A stretch of 64,000 bases of DNA from CALDTK01 sp965215115. Lineage in GTDB: Bacteria; Bacteroidota; Bacteroidia; Chitinophagales; Saprospiraceae. Numbering within the stretch: the first letter of the stretch is position 1; every line of letters starts with the position of its first letter. The notes below the pieces were generated by a model, which had not been told where the DNA came from, made no database searches, and saw only the letters and a list, made by a program, of their open reading frames with translations. The stretch covers positions 5,022,001 to 5,086,000 of the forward strand of contig OZ244050.1 in the NCBI GenBank assembly GCA_965215115.1, written 5' to 3'. Both the position numbers and the translations under genes were made by a program. Positions 16,905 to 25,712 of this stretch are shown one piece after another.

Positions 16905-17612
16905 CTAGCGCGCCACCTCCACTTCCGGGTGGTAGATCCGCACCGCGCCATTGCCCCGGTGATTACCCGGCACCACCAGCCCGCCCTTGGTGCTGTAGTC
17001 GCTCCAGTCCATCACCGTGCTCGGCTCGGCCTGGCCGCCCTTGCGGTAGACCCACTCCTGTAGGCGGTAGTCGGCGTCCACGTAGAGGTCGTAGGCGTCG
17101 CCGGGGGTGTAGCCGCCCTCCGGTCGGTACTGCACGGTGAGCTTGGTGCCGATGGCCCCGCTGATGGGCATGGTGTCGCGGTAGGTGACGGCGGACTCGT
17201 AGCCGTCCTTGCTCCACACGAGGTAAAAGGGCATCAGGAGCCAGTAGCTGTCGTTGATGAAGGCGCCATCGGTCTTGGCGAGCGTTGAGTCGAGGTCGGT
17301 GTTGCGCCGGTAGGCCACCGCGCCGGCGTCCGTGTGCTGGACGACGCTGTCTTGCTGCGGGAACCACGACCAGCGCCGCTGCGCACGCGTGGTGTCGTTG
17401 ACGTCGACGAAGAACGTGAAGTCGAGTTGTCGGACGTCGGGCCATTCGGCAAAACCGTGGGCAGCCGCCACGCTATCGGCGAAGGTGACGGGCGTGAAAC
17501 CGGCAGTCTCGCCTTCGGGGGCGCCGTCCCCCGGACTGGTACAAGCGAGCGTGCAGAGCGCGAGCGCCACGGACAGCACGGGGTAGAGGCGAGGAAAGAG
17601 CGAGGGAGGCAT
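16905..17612 (-). CDS. Putative lipoprotein of unknown function
   Basis: A 235-residue protein with a signal peptide and lipobox ending in LCTLACTSPGDG (Cys24), hence probably membrane-anchored outside the cytoplasm. The mature part contains the tryptophan/tyrosine-rich segments LDFTFFVDVND, RRWSWFPQQDSVV, SYWLLMPFYLVW and YDLYVDADYRLQEWVYRKG. The last stretch resembles the LolA/LppX-like folds used for lipophilic cargo, but I cannot support that beyond the alternating pattern. Similar proteins occur in Bacteroidota as conserved hypothetical lipoproteins. An atypical hairpin repeat (17441-17455, loop GAAT) encodes HGFAEW near residue 53. Confidence 0.7.
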   Translation of the reverse strand: MPPSLFPRLYPVLSVALALCTLACTSPGDGAPEGETAGFTPVTFADSVAAAHGFAEWPDVRQLDFTFFVDVNDTTRAQRRWSWFPQQDSVVQHTDAGAVAYRRNTDLDSTLAKTDGAFINDSYWLLMPFYLVWSKDGYESAVTYRDTMPISGAIGTKLTVQYRPEGGYTPGDAYDLYVDADYRLQEWVYRKGGQAEPSTVMDWSDYSTKGGLVVPGNHRGNGAVRIYHPEVEVAR

Positions 17613-17660
17613 CTGTTTGGCTTTAGGATGCGAAGGTGTCGCAAATCGGCGGGATAAAAG

Positions 17661-17675
17661 GTTTTGGCGAAAGCC
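17661..17675 (+). repeat. Dispersed hairpin repeat, type form, intergenic
   Basis: A perfect GTTTTGGCGAAAGCC copy in the 164-bp gap between two divergent genes, about 100 bp upstream of the TonB-receptor start. It is one of the few copies outside coding sequence. See the finding on the dispersed element. Confidence 0.8.
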
Positions 17676-17776
17676 GCCCCACCACCGGCCTGACTCAGTG
17701 AAGAAACGCGACCTTCGCGCTTTGTGTCGGCGAACTTTCGCACGGCTCGCCCCCCGCGACCAAACTCGGTTTTCGA

Positions 17777-20551
17777 ATGCGTAGACTCCTTATGGCGGCC
17801 TGTCTCACGGCGCTGGTCGGCACCGTGCTCCGGGCGCAGCAGCTCATCGAGGGCACCGTCACCGACGAGGCCGGGGCCCCCATCGCGAATGCGAAAGTCC
17901 TTGCGCCGGGCATGAGCGACGCCGCCACGACCGATGCCGCCGGGGCCTACGCCATCACCCCCCCCGAGGGCACCGCCCAGCTCACTTACGCGAGCCGCGG
18001 CTACAACACGCTCCAGGTGCCCATCGGCACCATCGGCCGCCTCGACGTGACCCTCACGCGCGGCATCGCCCTCGACGAACTCATCAGCCTCGGGACCAGG
18101 AGCATCGTCCGCACCGAACTCACCTCCGCCGCGCCGGTCGACGTGATCGACGTCGCGGAACTCGTCGCGCGCACCGGCTACACCGACCTCAACCAACTGC
18201 TGACCTACGCGAGCTCCAACTTTACCGCCAATCCCCACGTCCTGTCCGGCGCTAACGATTTTGTTGACGCGGCCTCGCTGAGGGGGTTTGCGCCGGATCA
18301 GATGCTGGTCCTCGTCAACGGCAAACGCCGGCACAAGAGCGCACAGCTCAACCTCGCGCAAGCCTTCGGTCGCGGGACCGTCGGGACGGACCTCAACGCC
18401 ATCCCGATCGCGGCCGTCGAGCGCATCGAGGTCTTACGCGACGGGGCCGTGGCGCAGTACGGTTCGGACGCCGTGGCGGGGGTGATCAACGTGATCCTCA
18501 AAGAAGCGACGGGTCTGCAGGTCGACGCGATCGCCGGCGCGCGGGTGAGCAGGGGAGTGCCGACCGGCAGCGACGTCCGGCGGCTGCTTAGCGACAACGA
18601 CGGGGAGGTGGCCCAAGTCGGCATCAACTACGGGGCGAGGCTCGGGGGCGCGGGCGGCTTCCTCAACGTCACGGCCCTCGGGGACGTCCGCGAGCCGACC
18701 AGTCGCGTGACGGCGTTCGCGGGCAGTGCCTTCAGCGGGTTCAACTTCCCGAACGAGGGCAACGACCCGCGGGCGGACATCACGGAGAGTGAGCTCGTGA
18801 GGCGCGGACTGACGCGGGCCGACTTCAACTCGCGCGTGGGGCAGGCGGCGATCCGCAACGGGAGTTTGTTCGCCAACCTCGAGATCCCCGTCGCGGCACG
18901 GACGACGCTGTATGCCTTCGGGGGCGCCAATTATCGCCTCGGGGAGACGAAGGCACGCTACAGCTTGCCGAACGCCGTCGGGACCGTCGCGGCGCTTTAC
19001 CCAAACGGGTTTTTGCCGGAGATCAACGGCGTCATCCAGGACCAGTCGGCGACGGCGGGTCTGCGGCAGCGTCTCGGCAAGTGGGATGTTGATCTGGCGC
19101 ACGCCTACGGCCGCAACGCCGTCGAGTACGAGGTGTCGAACACGAACAACGCGAGTCTCCAGGGCACCAGCCCGACGGTGTTCGACCCGGGGGAGTACGC
19201 TTTCGCGCAAAACACGAGCACCCTCGACGCACGGCGCTACTTCCCCGGGGTACTGTCCGGCCTGCAGGTCGGACTGGGGGCGGAGCACAGGCTCGAGGCC
19301 TTCCGCGCGATCGCCGGCGAGGAGCCGAGCTACCGCGACTACGGTGCGGCGAGCAGGGTGATCGGGCCCAACGGCGACACCGTCCTCGTGTTCGATGGCG
19401 TCGGTCCGGTAGCCACGGCCTTCGACGAACTCGGGCGGCGGCGTCCGGGCGGGGTGCAAGGCTTCGACGCCATCCGCCCGGAGGATGCCGGGCTCACGAC
19501 GCGCCAGAGCATCGGGGGCAACGTGGACGCCGAGGCGAACCTCACCGATAAGCTCACCGTGGGCCTCGGGGCGCGCTACGAGCAGTACACCGACATCGGG
19601 AGCGCCCTCGCGGGAAAACTCTCGGCGCGCCTCCTCGTCAACCGGGACTTGAGCTTTCGGGGTACCGCGTCGACGGGGTTCCGCGCGCCGAGCCTCCACC
19701 AGGTCGCGTACCGGGCGAGCCAGCCGGGCTACGCCAACGGGAGGGCGATCCGGGCCGGGGTCTTCGCGCCGGGCGAGTCGGCGCGCGCGGCACTCGGGAT
19801 CGAGGACCTGCGCGCGGAGCGCAGCCGCCACTACTCCCTCGGGGTGGGCGGCCGACTGTTCGACGGGATGCTCGGCGTGGCCGTGGACGCGTTCCAGGTG
19901 GAGGTCAATGATCGGATCGTCCTCACGGAGCCCTTCGGGGGCACTGAGGGGCGACGCGACATCACCGCGCTGCTCGGCGAGGTCGGCGCGACGCAGGCGG
20001 CGTTTTTCGCGAACGCGGTCGACACCCGGACGCAGGGTTTTGACGTACGTCTCAGCCACTACGGCACGGCGGCCGGCGGATCACTCACCGTCGAGAGCAC
20101 GCTCGGCGGTAGCTACCTAGACGTACGTATCCAGCGCGTGCGCACGTCCTTGCCACTCATCGGCGCGGAGGATACGTACATCAGTAGGAGCGGTCGGGAA
20201 TACGTCGAGCGCTCCGTGCCGAGGCAGCAGATCTACGGCAGCGTGACGGCGAGCTACCGGCGGCTCGAGGTGTTTGCGCGCGGCGTATTCTTTGGTTTCG
20301 TCGTCGAGGCCGCCGCGGGGGATTCACCCAGGCAAATCCTCAACGGCCGCTACGTGGCCGACCTGAGTCTGGTCTACCGCCCGACCGCCGCGGTGGCCAT
20401 CACGCTCGGCGCCAATAACTTGTTAGACGCCTATCCAGAGCGCCTCGACCCCGGTACAACGGAGGAGGGGCGGATCGTCTACTCGCGAACGACGCAGCAG
20501 TTCGGAGCGGCGGGGCGGTTGGTGTTTTTGCGGGTAGGACTACGCCTTTGA
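17777..20551 (+). CDS. TonB-dependent outer-membrane receptor with carboxypeptidase-regulatory-like N-domain
   Basis: A 924-residue receptor. Residues 1-22 are a signal peptide (MRRLLMAACLTALVGTVLRA). Residues about 24-100 are the beta-sandwich found at the front of bacteroidete receptors (IEGTVTDEAGAPIANAKV). A plug domain follows (LRGFAPDQMLVLVNGKRRH, AVERIEVLRDGAVAQYGSDAVAGVINVIL), and the remainder is a long barrel with repeated YxxG/RxxS strands such as RLLVNRDLSFRGTASTGFRAPSLHQ. It imports large ligands using energy from the TonB/ExbBD complex. No SusD partner or transport operon is adjacent, so the ligand is open. The barrel ends LRVGLRL, an acceptable last strand. Confidence 0.93.
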   Translation: MRRLLMAACLTALVGTVLRAQQLIEGTVTDEAGAPIANAKVLAPGMSDAATTDAAGAYAITPPEGTAQLTYASRGYNTLQVPIGTIGRLDVTLTRGIALDELISLGTRSIVRTELTSAAPVDVIDVAELVARTGYTDLNQLLTYASSNFTANPHVLSGANDFVDAASLRGFAPDQMLVLVNGKRRHKSAQLNLAQAFGRGTVGTDLNAIPIAAVERIEVLRDGAVAQYGSDAVAGVINVILKEATGLQVDAIAGARVSRGVPTGSDVRRLLSDNDGEVAQVGINYGARLGGAGGFLNVTALGDVREPTSRVTAFAGSAFSGFNFPNEGNDPRADITESELVRRGLTRADFNSRVGQAAIRNGSLFANLEIPVAARTTLYAFGGANYRLGETKARYSLPNAVGTVAALYPNGFLPEINGVIQDQSATAGLRQRLGKWDVDLAHAYGRNAVEYEVSNTNNASLQGTSPTVFDPGEYAFAQNTSTLDARRYFPGVLSGLQVGLGAEHRLEAFRAIAGEEPSYRDYGAASRVIGPNGDTVLVFDGVGPVATAFDELGRRRPGGVQGFDAIRPEDAGLTTRQSIGGNVDAEANLTDKLTVGLGARYEQYTDIGSALAGKLSARLLVNRDLSFRGTASTGFRAPSLHQVAYRASQPGYANGRAIRAGVFAPGESARAALGIEDLRAERSRHYSLGVGGRLFDGMLGVAVDAFQVEVNDRIVLTEPFGGTEGRRDITALLGEVGATQAAFFANAVDTRTQGFDVRLSHYGTAAGGSLTVESTLGGSYLDVRIQRVRTSLPLIGAEDTYISRSGREYVERSVPRQQIYGSVTASYRRLEVFARGVFFGFVVEAAAGDSPRQILNGRYVADLSLVYRPTAAVAITLGANNLLDAYPERLDPGTTEEGRIVYSRTTQQFGAAGRLVFLRVGLRL

Positions 20552-20593
20552 GGGGGAGCTTCGCGGGACGAACGACTCGGACTAACGCGAAAT

Positions 20594-21283
20594 CTAGTCC
20601 TCCGCTTCTTCGAAGTCTTCCGTATCCATGGGCTCCTCGCGCTCGCCGGCGGGCTCGTCCTCGCCGGTCATGATGGCGACGGTGCGGTCGACGCCCCACT
20701 CCTCCTCGTCGGGCTCCTTGAGCCACTCGATGTCGCGGACCTTGATGGCGTCCCCGGGGCTGCCGTTCCAGCGGGCGTCGAGGCCGTAGCGCTGGAGGGT
20801 GGCGGTGATGAGGTTGCCGACCTCCTTGACCTGGACGGTGGCCTTGGTCATGGCGCCGAACGCGAGGTTGAGCACGGGCTTCTCGGGGTCGATGGCCTTG
20901 TCGAGGTGGCCGGTGTGGTAGTAGACGTAGCCCTTGGGCCGCACGCCGCGCTCGCCGAGGCTCTTGAGGGCGGCGGTGAGCTCCTCGACGGCGTCGTCGT
21001 CGTTGAAGCCCGCGCGGTGGATGGCGATGATGCGGCGCTCGGAGAGTTCGTCGAAGGCGTTGGCGAGGCGGTCGAAGTCGGAGGCCTCGTCCGGGTCCCA
21101 GTCCGCGATCTCGTCCTGGCGCGCGGCGTACATCTTGTGGACCTGCTCCCCGATCCACTTCGGGTCGAGGTCCTCGTCGTAGAAGGTCTCGAGGACCTCC
21201 TCGAGGAGTTCGTCCTCCTCCATGAAGCCGAAGATGATCTCGCGCTCGATGATGTCGAGGGCTTCTTGCTGTAGGTCGGTCAT
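20594..21283 (-). CDS. Acidic protein of unknown function (DUF6891-like)
   Basis: A 229-residue, strongly acidic soluble protein. The N-terminal half is helical and Glu/Asp-rich (MEEDELLEEVLETFYDEDLDPKW). The centre has GYVYYHTGHLDKAI and VLNLAFGAM, which resemble the DUF6891 pattern in which a short histidine-containing motif follows a GxxxYH strand. The C-terminus ends in acidic low-complexity sequence. There is no signal peptide or membrane segment. Convergent with the TonB-receptor gene, 42 bp apart. Function unknown; the DUF assignment is tentative and from memory. Confidence 0.65.
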   Translation of the reverse strand: MTDLQQEALDIIEREIIFGFMEEDELLEEVLETFYDEDLDPKWIGEQVHKMYAARQDEIADWDPDEASDFDRLANAFDELSERRIIAIHRAGFNDDDAVEELTAALKSLGERGVRPKGYVYYHTGHLDKAIDPEKPVLNLAFGAMTKATVQVKEVGNLITATLQRYGLDARWNGSPGDAIKVRDIEWLKEPDEEEWGVDRTVAIMTGEDEPAGEREEPMDTEDFEEAED

Positions 21284-21336
21284 GGGGTCGGGGCTTGGGC
21301 TGGGCGCAAAGCAAATACGAAAGGGGGACTTAATGC

Positions 21337-21414
21337 GGGCGCTGTGCTAGTTGGGCGGCTGCGCCTAGTTGGGCGCTGTGCTAGTTGGGCGGCTGCGCCT
21401 AGTTGGGCGCTGCG
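21337..21414. repeat. 34-bp tandem repeat, 2.3 units
   Basis: Unit 1 is 21337-21370 and unit 2 is 21371-21404, identical by eye, followed by a partial third (GGGCGCTGCG). Each unit contains GCGCC-tagttg-GGCGC across the junction, a 5-bp hairpin. Related words occur at 16757-16904. Confidence 0.75.
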
Positions 21415-21513
21415 TTGGGGCCCGTAGCGGCGCTAGGGCTAGCGCCGGGCTCGGGAGCGGGGCCTACGGCTTCAGGCGCTGGGGTGATGTCGAAGGCAGC
21501 CTGGAGATCATAA

Positions 21514-21528
21514 GGCTGTCGCCAAAAC
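21514..21528 (-). repeat. Dispersed hairpin repeat, GACA loop, intergenic
   Basis: On the minus strand this reads GTTTTGGCGACAGCC. It lies in the spacer upstream of the ABC-F gene and pairs in orientation with the copy at 21622-21636. Confidence 0.75.
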
Positions 21529-21621
21529 GTGACTTGCATCTTTACATCGCCCTCCATGAAGTTGAGCAACGCCGGGGCTGCGGTAACCATTACGGGGCTG
21601 GCGGGCTTTACCTTTGCGCCC

Positions 21622-21636
21622 GTTTTGACGAAAGTC
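21622..21636 (+). repeat. Dispersed hairpin repeat with GAC/GTC stem, intergenic
   Basis: GTTTTGACGAAAGTC: relative to the type form both stem sides changed (G to A and C to T), so base pairing is kept. It lies 65 bp upstream of the ABC-F start codon. Confidence 0.75.
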
Positions 21637-21700
21637 GCCACGGCCAGCGTCGGTACGGCCACTTTCCACTCTTCACTCCCCCACCCTCAAACTTTGACCC

Positions 21701-23338
21701 ATGCTCACCGTCCAGAACGTTGCCCTCCAGTACGGCAAACGCACGCTCTTCAAGGATGTCGACCTCAAGTTCACGCGCGGCAACTGCTACGGCGTCATCG
21801 GGGCGAACGGGGCCGGGAAGTCGACCCTGCTCAAGATCATCTCCGGGGACATCTCGCCGCAGCGCGGGCAAATCACCCTCGAGCCCGGCAATCGAATGGC
21901 GGTGCTATCGCAAAACCAGGCCGCCTTCGACGAGTACCCCGTGCTCGAGACCGTGATGCTCGGCCACCGGCACCTCTACGATCTCAACAAGGAGATCAAC
22001 GACATCTACGCCGACCCCGACGCGACCGAGAAGGACCACATGCGCGCCGCTGATCTGCAGGCGGAGTTCGGGGAGATGGGCGGGTGGACCGCCGAGTCCG
22101 ACGCCGCCACCCTGCTGTCGAAGATGGGCGTCACCGAGGACATGCACCAGCGCCTCATGGCCGACATGGAGGGCACCGACAAGGTGAAGGTGCTGCTGGC
22201 GCAGGCGCTGTTCGGCGAGCCGGACCTCCTGTTGCTCGACGAGCCCACCAACGACCTCGACGCCGACACCGTGCGCTGGCTCTCGGACTACCTGGCCGAC
22301 TTCAAGAACACCGTGATCGTCGTGTCGCACGACCGCTACTTCCTCGACATGGTGTGTACGCACATCGTCGACATCGACTTCCAGCAGGCCAACATCTACT
22401 CGGGCAACTACACCTTCTGGCAGAAGACCTCCGAACTGGCCGCCCAGCAGCAGGCCAACAAGAACAAGAAGACCGAGACCAAGCGCGCCGAGCTGCTCGA
22501 GTTCATCGCCCGCTTCTCGGCCAACGCCTCGAAGTCGAAGCAGGCCACGAGCCGCAAGAAGGCCCTCGAGAAGCTCAACGTCGACGAGATCAAACCCTCG
22601 AGCCGCAAGTACCCCTACATCGCCTTCAACCCCGAGCGCGAGCCCGGCGACCAACTCCTCAAGGTCGACAACCTGAGCGCCCGGGACGGCGACGGCAACG
22701 TGCTCTTCGCCAACGTGAGCTTCCAGGTCAACGCCGGCGACAAGATCGGGATGCTCTCGGCCAACTCCCTGGCCCTCGAGGCGATCTACGAGATCCTGAG
22801 CGGTCGTCGCAAGCCCGAGACCGGGAGCTTCACCTACGGCCAGACCATCACCCAGGAGTACGTCCCGAGCGAGAACTACGCCTACTTCGAGGACCAGGGC
22901 GGCGTGTCGATCATGGAGTGGCTGCGGCAGTACTCCGACAACAAGGACGAGACCTTCATCCGGGGCTTCCTCGGGCGCATGCTCTTCGGCGGGGAGGAGG
23001 TCTACAAGGAGGTCAAGGTGCTGTCGGGGGGCGAGAAGGTGCGCTGCATGATGTCGAAGGCGATGCTCGGGCACCCGAACTTCGTGTTGCTCCACGAGCC
23101 GACCAACCACCTCGACCTGGAGTCCATCACCGCGCTCAACGACGCGCTCACGAGCTTCAAGGGCAACCTCATCATGAGTTCGCACGACCACGCCCTGATG
23201 CAGACGGTCGTCAACCGCGTCATCGAGATTGGGCCGAATGGCCAGGTAGACTACCTCGGCACCTTAGAGGAGTACCTCGACTCGGACAAGCGCGTGGAAG
23301 CGCGGCAGCGGCTTTACCCGGAGGCAGTGGGAGCATAA
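21701..23338 (+). CDS. ABC-F family ATPase with a degenerate second nucleotide site
   Basis: A 545-residue soluble protein with two ABC domains and no membrane segments, the ABC-F layout (ribosome-associated translation factors such as EttA/YbiT/Uup). Domain 1 is intact: GANGAGKSTLLK (Walker A), LLLLDEPTNDLD (Walker B). The linker is charged and helical (KNKKTETKRAELLEF). Domain 2 has a good signature VLSGGEKVRCMMSKAML, but the Walker A position reads MLSANSLALEA, without the Gly-Lys-Ser/Thr, and Walker B reads VLLHEPTNHLD with His replacing the metal-binding Asp. It should therefore hydrolyse ATP at only one of its two composite sites, if at all. YbiT-like is the best subgroup guess. Confidence 0.9.
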   Translation: MLTVQNVALQYGKRTLFKDVDLKFTRGNCYGVIGANGAGKSTLLKIISGDISPQRGQITLEPGNRMAVLSQNQAAFDEYPVLETVMLGHRHLYDLNKEINDIYADPDATEKDHMRAADLQAEFGEMGGWTAESDAATLLSKMGVTEDMHQRLMADMEGTDKVKVLLAQALFGEPDLLLLDEPTNDLDADTVRWLSDYLADFKNTVIVVSHDRYFLDMVCTHIVDIDFQQANIYSGNYTFWQKTSELAAQQQANKNKKTETKRAELLEFIARFSANASKSKQATSRKKALEKLNVDEIKPSSRKYPYIAFNPEREPGDQLLKVDNLSARDGDGNVLFANVSFQVNAGDKIGMLSANSLALEAIYEILSGRRKPETGSFTYGQTITQEYVPSENYAYFEDQGGVSIMEWLRQYSDNKDETFIRGFLGRMLFGGEEVYKEVKVLSGGEKVRCMMSKAMLGHPNFVLLHEPTNHLDLESITALNDALTSFKGNLIMSSHDHALMQTVVNRVIEIGPNGQVDYLGTLEEYLDSDKRVEARQRLYPEAVGA

Positions 23339-23537
23339 CCAGGCACCTTAAGACCTCGAGCAGAAGCGAAGAGGAAAGGTCAATATACCGGGATCTCAGG
23401 TAGTATCCCGGCGGATGGGTTCTCGTTTATGAACTGATCTTTCGCCAGTATCGGCGAGTAACCCTGTTTTCCTCACGCCTTACATCGTCCAGACCGTCGC
23501 TCGGGGTTTGCGGTACGATTTAGGATGTCGTGCGGGC

Positions 23538-23738
23538 ATGAAGTCATCGCTGCTCACCATGGTCAACAAGATCACTCCACAGGTCAACCTCCGCCCGGCC
23601 GGCGTCTGGGACTTTATGTCGCACCCGGGCCACGGCGCCGCGTCCGAGGGCCGCATCAAGGAGTTCGAGCGCCTCTGGCTCCTCGCCGAGCGCGAGGCCT
23701 TCGCCGCGGGAGAGTCCCTGTCCGCGAACGCCAACTAG
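23538..23738 (+). CDS. Small hypothetical protein
   Basis: A 66-residue frame (MKSSLLTMVNKITP... ending AGESLSANAN). Its codons end mostly in G or C in the second half, as in neighbouring real genes, and it has a sensible amphipathic helix (RIKEFERLWLLAEREAFAAGE). No Shine-Dalgarno sequence is evident and I recognise no family. Starts at 23508 or 23559 are also possible. The 200 bp upstream (23339-23537) show nothing recognisable. Confidence 0.45.
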   Translation: MKSSLLTMVNKITPQVNLRPAGVWDFMSHPGHGAASEGRIKEFERLWLLAEREAFAAGESLSANAN

Positions 23739-23799
23739 ACCGAACGCAGGTCGTCGGCCCAGCCGTCGGCACCTAACAGGCAGCAGCGCTTGGCAGGCG

Positions 23800-24567
23800 T
23801 TAGCGCTTGCCACGCAGTGCGTCCAGCAGCGAACTCCGTCGCTCGGCGGGGGTCCCGCCCCTGACCTGCCCGAAGAGCCCCTCGGAGACCTCCTCCTTCA
23901 GCACGCGCAGTCGCATCTTATCGTCGTACTTCGACGGGTCCCACCAGCCGTAGTCGTCGCCGTCGTCATCGTCCTCGTCGCCGTCGCTGTAGGGGGCAAT
24001 CTCCTCGCCGAACAGCTCCTGCAGCGCATCCGTGATCTCCTCCGCCGCCGGGAGCTCCAGGCCGAAATCCTCCCCGAGTTCCGACACCGCGAGCGCGTGT
24101 AAGTCGTGCCGCGGGTCGCGGGCGGCCTCCACGAGTAGCTCCAGGGCTTCCTTCTGTTCCAGGGTCTCCGGCGGGGCGATGCCCGTTAGTCCGAGGCACT
24201 CCGGCAGCTCCCCTTCCGCATCCAACTTCTCGACCAGGCGCAGCTCCCCGCCCCACAGTCTGCTGAAGTCATAGGTGTAGGTCGCCGTGTGGCCTACCTG
24301 CCCGATCAGTTGCCGCAGCGTGACCTCGTCGGCGTGCCGGTACCGGTGCCCGTCGTGCGTGATGCCCGCCCCGGCGAAGCTCGGCTCGATCCCGACGGTG
24401 AGGCCCGTGCGCACGAACTCGAACGAGGCCATGTCGTTCCACCCGAGCGCGACCTGGAGGCACAGGTGCACCTCGTACAGCGTATAGTCCTCCGGGATCG
24501 CCAGCTCGCGCGTCACCGGGGTCGACAAGCCTTTGAGCGTAAACAGGACGTGGAATAGTTGGGGCAT
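23800..24567 (-). CDS. Plasmid pRiA4b ORF-3-like protein
   Basis: A 255-residue soluble protein. The N-terminal half follows the PF07929 pattern: VLFTLKGLSTPVTRELAIPEDYTLYEVHLCLQVALGWNDM, then HRYRHADEVTLRQLIGQVG and YTYDFSRLWGGELRLVEKL (the family has YxYDFGDxWxH). The C-terminus is acidic low complexity (DGDEDDDDGDDYGWWDPSKYDD). The family is widespread on plasmids and in chromosomes, often near mobile elements, and its biochemical role is not established. The usual Gly-Asp-Gly-Trp of the second motif is altered here to Ser-Arg-Leu-Trp. It ends 30 bp upstream of nothing conserved; the next gene on the strand is ackA. Confidence 0.75.
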   Translation of the reverse strand: MPQLFHVLFTLKGLSTPVTRELAIPEDYTLYEVHLCLQVALGWNDMASFEFVRTGLTVGIEPSFAGAGITHDGHRYRHADEVTLRQLIGQVGHTATYTYDFSRLWGGELRLVEKLDAEGELPECLGLTGIAPPETLEQKEALELLVEAARDPRHDLHALAVSELGEDFGLELPAAEEITDALQELFGEEIAPYSDGDEDDDDGDDYGWWDPSKYDDKMRLRVLKEEVSEGLFGQVRGGTPAERRSSLLDALRGKR

Positions 24568-24597
24568 ACCTATAGTAACGCCCGTGCCCAGACCTAG

Positions 24598-25701
24598 TTA
24601 AGCCCCGCCCAGGTTTCGCAGGAGCCGCTGCGTCGCCTCCGCGATCGCCCACTCCTCCCTGGTCTTTACCACGAGCGTTCGCACGGTCCCGCCGTCGTCC
24701 GGGCTTACGCCAAAACACGCCAAGCCGGCACAGATCTCCTCGCGGATCACGCGCGCGTTCTCGCCGACGCCCGCCGTGAACACCAGCGCGTCCAGACCGC
24801 CGAGCACCGCGACGTAGGCCCCGACCGTCTTGCGGACGCGGTAGACGTACATCTCCAAGGCGAGTTTTGCCGAAAGGCTCCCCCCCTCACGAAGCCTCAG
24901 CAGCTCCCGCATATCCGCGGCGCCCCCGATCCCGACCAAACCGCTCCGCTTGTTGAGCGCCCCATCGATGTCGGCCTGGGCCAAGCCCCGTCCGTGCAGA
25001 TAGCCCGCCAGGCCAGGGTCTAGGTCCCCGGGCCGCGTCCCCATCATCAGGCCGGCCAGCGGCGTTAGCCCCATCGACGTGTCGACGCAGACGCCGTCCA
25101 GCACCGCCGCCGCCGAACAGCCGTTGCCGAGGTGCAGCGTCACGAGCCGCGCGTGCGGGTGGCCGGCTTGCGCCAAAACCTCCCGCGCCCGCTCCGAGAC
25201 GTAGGCGTGCGACGTTCCGTGGAAGCCGTACTTGCGCACGCCGAAGTCCGCGTACCAGGCCTGCGGCACGGGGTAGCGATACGCCCGCGGCGGGAGGCTC
25301 GCGTGAAAGGCCGTGTCGAAGACCGCCACCTGCGGCAGGTCGCGCCCGGTCGTACGGCGCAGCGCCGACCGGGCCGCGCGGATGCCGGCGAGATTGGCGG
25401 GATTGTGCAGCGGCGCGAGGCTGGCCAGCTGCTCGATCGCCGCCTCGACCTCGTCCGTGATCAGCGTCGGCTCCCGGAACCGCTCCCCGCCGTGGACCAC
25501 GCGGTGCCCGACCGCCTCGATGGAGGCCAGCAAACCCCGTTCGCCGAGCTCGTCGAGTGCTTGCCCCAGGGCCGCCCCGTGCGTGAGCCCGGCCTCGCCG
25601 ATGCGCTCGACGAGTCCCTCGGCCACGGGCTCGTCCCCGCTCGCGAGGTCGAAGAGGCCAAACTTCAGGGAGGACGAACCGGCGTTGAGGGTGAGCAGCA
25701 T
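24598..25701 (-). CDS. ackA: Acetate kinase
   Basis: A 367-residue ASKHA-fold kinase that makes ATP from acetyl phosphate and ADP, or the reverse. Diagnostic motifs: LTLNAGSSSLKFGLFDL at the N-terminus, GHRVVHGGERF, FDTAFHASLPPRAYRYPVPQ, YGFHGTSHAYVSERA, TLHLGNGCSAAAVLDG and MGLTPLAGLMMGTRPGDLDPG. The ATG at 25701 is fixed by the conserved N-terminus. The usual partner pta is not adjacent. Slightly shorter than typical AckA (about 400 residues). Three hairpin repeats lie inside (24702-24716, 24864-24878, 25165-25179), each with a different stem or loop, encoding CFGVSP, LSAKL and VLAQA. Confidence 0.95.
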   Translation of the reverse strand: MLLTLNAGSSSLKFGLFDLASGDEPVAEGLVERIGEAGLTHGAALGQALDELGERGLLASIEAVGHRVVHGGERFREPTLITDEVEAAIEQLASLAPLHNPANLAGIRAARSALRRTTGRDLPQVAVFDTAFHASLPPRAYRYPVPQAWYADFGVRKYGFHGTSHAYVSERAREVLAQAGHPHARLVTLHLGNGCSAAAVLDGVCVDTSMGLTPLAGLMMGTRPGDLDPGLAGYLHGRGLAQADIDGALNKRSGLVGIGGAADMRELLRLREGGSLSAKLALEMYVYRVRKTVGAYVAVLGGLDALVFTAGVGENARVIREEICAGLACFGVSPDDGGTVRTLVVKTREEWAIAEATQRLLRNLGGA

Positions 25702-25712
25702 CGCCGGGCAAG

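Larger units (their letters stand above)
21284..21700. other. 417-bp gene-free spacer with a tandem repeat and two hairpin repeats
   Basis: Between the divergent acidic-protein and ABC-F genes. It holds a 34-bp tandem duplication (21337-21414), a proline/alanine-coding-like GC-rich stretch, and two dispersed hairpin repeats in opposite orientation 94 bp apart (21514-21528, 21622-21636). A minus-strand open frame covers 21399-21662, but it contains both repeats, has a biased composition and resembles nothing I know, so I do not call it a gene. Confidence 0.6.

Noticed and set aside
18434..20059. A 541-codon minus-strand open frame
   Set aside because: Antisense shadow of the TonB-receptor gene, rich in Arg/Ala/Val as such shadows are.
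21399..21662. An 87-codon minus-strand open frame upstream of the ABC-F gene
   Set aside because: It is biased in composition, includes two hairpin repeats and part of the tandem-repeat edge, has no Shine-Dalgarno sequence and resembles no family.
21904..21916. GTTTTGCGATAGC-like match in the ABC-F gene
   Set aside because: Only a 2-bp stem, and it coincides with the conserved Q-loop codons.
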